Origin: Sporichthyaceae bacterium
GTDB lineage: Bacteria > Actinomycetota > Actinomycetes > JACCYY01
NCBI GenBank assembly: GCA_013696235.1
Contig: JACCYY010000119.1
Location: 1 to 8,420 of the forward strand
Direction of reading: 5' to 3'
DNA: 8,420 nt
Numbering within the stretch: position 1 is the stretch's first letter; every line of letters begins with the position of its first letter. Shown piece by piece: positions 6,591 through 8,420 of the stretch. Position numbers and translations under genes: made by a program. The notes beneath the pieces were generated by a model. The model saw nothing but the letters and a program-made list of their open reading frames with translations, was not told the origin of the DNA and ran no database searches.

Positions 6591-8291
6591 TCAGTCGGCC
6601 GCTGAGCTCTCACGCATCGGGATGCGGACACCGCGCTCGTCGGCGACCTGCTCGGCCCGGTCGTATCCCGCGTCGACGTGCCGGATCACGCCCATCCCCG
6701 GATCGTTGGTGAGCACCCGCTGGATCTTCTGGCCGGCCAGCGGCGTCCCGTCCGCGACGCACACCTGACCCGCGTGGATCGATCGTCCGATGCCCACGCC
6801 ACCGCCGTGGTGGATCGACACCCAGGTCGCTCCCGACGCGACGTTCACCATCGCGTTGAGGAGCGGCCAGTCGGCGATCGCGTCGGAGCCGTCGAGCATC
6901 GCCTCGGTCTCGCGGTACGGCGATGCGACCGAGCCGCAGTCGAGATGATCACGACCGATCACGATCGGCGCCTTCAGTTCGCCGGACGCGACCATGTCGT
7001 TGAAGCGCTCGCCGGCGCGGTCGCGCTCGCCGTAGCCCAACCAGCAGATGCGCGCCGGAAGACCCTGGAACTGCACGCGATCCTGGGCCAGCTTGATCCA
7101 CCGGGCGAGCGAATCGTGCGCCGGGAAGAGCTCGAGGATCGCTCGGTCGGTCGCCGCGATGTCTGCCGGGTCACCGGAGAGCGCAGCCCACCGGAACGGT
7201 CCCTTGCCCTCGCAGAACAAGGGACGGATGTAGGCCGGGACGAACCCCGGGAACTCGAACGCGCGCTCGTACCCCGCGAGCCGGGCCTCCCCACGGATCG
7301 AGTTGCCGTAATCGAACACCTCCGCGCCGGCGTCGAGGAAGCCCACCATCGCCTCGACGTGACGCGCCATCGACTCGCGCGCGCGATCCGTGAACCCGGC
7401 GGGATCCTTGCGCCGCTCGGCGTCCCAGTCCTCGAACGCGACGCCGACCGGCAGGTAGGCGAGCGGGTCGTGCGCCGACGTCTGGTCCGTGACGACATCG
7501 ATCGCGGTGCCACGGCGCAACAGCTCGGGAACCAGGTCGGCGGCGTTGCCGAGCACCCCGACCGAGAGCGGTCGCCGGGCCGACCGCGCGTCCTCCGCAA
7601 GCCGTACGGCGTGATCCAGGTCGTCGGCCTTGACGTCGAGGTAGCGGTGCTCGATCCGGCGGTCGATGCGCGAGGGGTCGCACTCGATGCAGATCACCAC
7701 GCCGCCGTTCATGGTCACCGCGAGTGGCTGCGCGCCGCCCATGCCGCCCAACCCGGCGGTCAGCGTGACCGTCCCCGCCAGCGTGTCGCCGAACGACTTC
7801 GCGGCAACCGCGGCGAACGTCTCGTACGTGCCCTGCAGGATGCCCTGGGTGCCGATGTAGATCCACGACCCGGCGGTCATCTGGCCGTACATGATCAAGC
7901 CGAGTGCCTCGAGCCGACGGAACTCCTCCCAGTTGGCCCAGTCCCCCACCAGGTTGGAGTTCGCGATCAGCACGCGCGGCGCCCACTCGTGGGTCTGCAT
8001 GACGCCGACCGGTCGGCCGGACTGCACGAGCAGCGTCTCGTCCCCGCGCAACGTGGTCAGCGACCGCACGATCGCGTCGAACGACGGCCAGTCGCGCGCG
8101 GCCTTGCCGGTGCCGCCGTAGACCACCAGCTCGTCCGGGTGCTCGGCCACCTCCGGGTCCAGGTTGTTCTGCAGCATCCGCAGCGCGGCCTCCTGCGGCC
8201 AGCCCTGCGAGTGCAGCGCCGATCCGCGCGGCGCCCGTACCGTTCGCGGACCCGACGTGGTCACGGCTCGCACGCTCCCGGGTGTCGTCAC
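6591..8291 (-). CDS. hutU: Urocanate hydratase (urocanase)
   Basis: A 566-aa NAD-dependent enzyme that converts urocanate to 4-imidazolone-5-propionate, the second step of histidine degradation. Family landmarks are [25 protein letters not shown] (57-68), the NAD-binding [14 protein letters not shown] (178-191), [18 protein letters not shown], the urocanase signature [10 protein letters not shown] (408-417) with active-site Cys416, [17 protein letters not shown] (449-465), [11 protein letters not shown] and [12 protein letters not shown]. Length and order match the family. The GTG at 8291 has GGGGA 5 nt upstream. A GTG at codon 10 (8264), with GGGAG 10 nt before it, would give [14 protein letters not shown] and is also plausible. 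It is the first hut gene on the strand, directly downstream of the paired palindromes, and probably leads the transcript with the amidohydrolase gene 198 bp further on. Confidence 0.97.
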   Translation of the reverse strand: MTTPGSVRAVTTSGPRTVRAPRGSALHSQGWPQEAALRMLQNNLDPEVAEHPDELVVYGGTGKAARDWPSFDAIVRSLTTLRGDETLLVQSGRPVGVMQTHEWAPRVLIANSNLVGDWANWEEFRRLEALGLIMYGQMTAGSWIYIGTQGILQGTYETFAAVAAKSFGDTLAGTVTLTAGLGGMGGAQPLAVTMNGGVVICIECDPSRIDRRIEHRYLDVKADDLDHAVRLAEDARSARRPLSVGVLGNAADLVPELLRRGTAIDVVTDQTSAHDPLAYLPVGVAFEDWDAERRKDPAGFTDRARESMARHVEAMVGFLDAGAEVFDYGNSIRGEARLAGYERAFEFPGFVPAYIRPLFCEGKGPFRWAALSGDPADIAATDRAILELFPAHDSLARWIKLAQDRVQFQGLPARICWLGYGERDRAGERFNDMVASGELKAPIVIGRDHLDCGSVASPYRETEAMLDGSDAIADWPLLNAMVNVASGATWVSIHHGGGVGIGRSIHAGQVCVADGTPLAGQKIQRVLTNDPGMGVIRHVDAGYDRAEQVADERGVRIPMRESSAAD

Positions 8292-8305
8292 ACCAATCCC
8301 CGCCT

Positions 8306-8326
8306 GGCACGGGGTGGCCCCGTGCC
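8306..8326. repeat. Palindrome 1 upstream of hutU (probable operator half)
   Basis: GGCACGGGG (8306-8314) and CCCCGTGCC (8318-8326) are perfect 9-bp arms around TGG. The site ends 15 bp upstream of the hutU GTG. With the -10 box proposed at 8333-8328, transcription would start near 8321, inside this palindrome, so a bound protein would cover the start point. As RNA only part of the hairpin would be transcribed in that case. Confidence 0.7.
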
Positions 8327-8327
8327 G

Positions 8328-8333
8328 AACCTA
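8328..8333 (-). promoter_or_regulatory. Candidate hutU -10 box (TAGGTT on the - strand)
   Basis: The 8-bp spacer between the two palindromes reads ATAGGTTC on the - strand, which contains a TANNNT -10 hexamer. The predicted transcription start is near 8321, giving a leader of about 30 nt before hutU. No good -35 is visible; that region is inside palindrome 2, where TGGCAC lies 18 nt upstream. Having the box exactly between two identical dyads supports a repressed promoter. Confidence 0.4.
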
Positions 8334-8334
8334 T

Positions 8335-8357
8335 TGGCACGGGGTGACCCCGTGCCA
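8335..8357. repeat. Palindrome 2 upstream of hutU (second operator copy)
   Basis: TGGCACGGGG (8335-8344) and CCCCGTGCCA (8348-8357) are perfect 10-bp arms around TGA. Apart from one central base (8347 A versus 8317 G), it repeats the sequence of palindrome 1 over 22 bp, with centres exactly 30 bp apart, about three helical turns. It would cover the -35 and spacer of the proposed hutU promoter. It also lies 49 bp before the possible divergent gene at 8407, so one regulator could control both directions. Confidence 0.7.
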
Positions 8358-8406
8358 CGTGGGCGGGTCGCGCCGGGTTCACCGGCGGCGAGCACAATCG
8401 TCGATC

Positions 8407-8420
8407 ATGCGCGACCTGGC
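8407..8420 (+). CDS. Possible start of a divergent gene (partial, runs off the right edge)
   Basis: An ATG at 8407 opens a frame reading MRDL to the end of the window. It has no clear Shine-Dalgarno sequence, but CACAAT (8393-8398) lies 8 nt upstream and could be the -10 of a near-leaderless transcript. Divergence from hutU across a double palindrome is a common position for a pathway regulator, but four residues cannot identify the protein and the start itself is uncertain. Confidence 0.3.

Noticed and set aside
8305..8357. CRISPR-like repeat or insertion-sequence end
   Set aside because: Only two copies with an 8-bp spacer, no transposase or cas gene, no target duplication; the arrangement fits an operator or extragenic palindrome better.
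7171..8397. - strand open frame of 408 codons overlapping hutU in another frame
   Set aside because: hutU has full-length homology in its own frame; this one is Arg/Gly/Ala-rich without motifs and runs through the palindromes.

Overview
The window comes from a GC-rich actinobacterium. By eye the base composition is about 70% GC. Third codon positions are strongly G or C, GTG starts are frequent, and one gene appears to have a leaderless start. The protein sequences would suit the Nocardioides/Propionibacteriales area, but that placement is an impression and was not tested.

Layout from left to right. Positions 2-70 look like the last codons of a + strand gene, followed by a strong stem-loop. 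Next is a two-component pair on the + strand: a soluble GAF-domain histidine kinase (118-1263) overlapping by ATGA with a NarL/LuxR-type response regulator (1260-1883). Four histidine-degradation genes lie on the - strand: hutU (6591-8291), an AllC/HyuC-like M20 amidohydrolase (5169-6392), hutF (3121-4482) and hutI (1906-3075). A + strand lipoprotein of the septum-formation family (4631-5113) sits between hutF and the amidohydrolase and splits the hut genes into two pairs. A new + strand gene may start at 8407. The two-component pair and hutI converge on a hairpin near 1886-1915. The lipoprotein and amidohydrolase genes converge on another at 5115-5167.

Function. HutU turns urocanate into imidazolonepropionate, HutI opens the ring to N-formimino-L-glutamate, and HutF deiminates this to N-formyl-L-glutamate plus ammonia. 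The remaining step, release of formate from N-formylglutamate, is normally done by HutG, and no hutG is visible here. The M20 enzyme keeps all its metal-binding motifs and belongs to a family that cleaves N-carbamoyl and ureido amino acid derivatives, so it is a reasonable candidate for that step. hutH (histidine ammonia-lyase) is also absent from the window.

Regulation. The clearest non-coding signal is a pair of near-identical GC-rich palindromes, 21 and 23 bp long with centres 30 bp apart, just upstream of hutU (8306-8357). A TANNNT-type -10 element lies between them. This looks like a double operator. I found no mobile element, CRISPR array, tRNA or rRNA. Most of the window is ordinary catabolic and signalling content. 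The amidohydrolase assignment and the hutU operator are the parts most worth following up.
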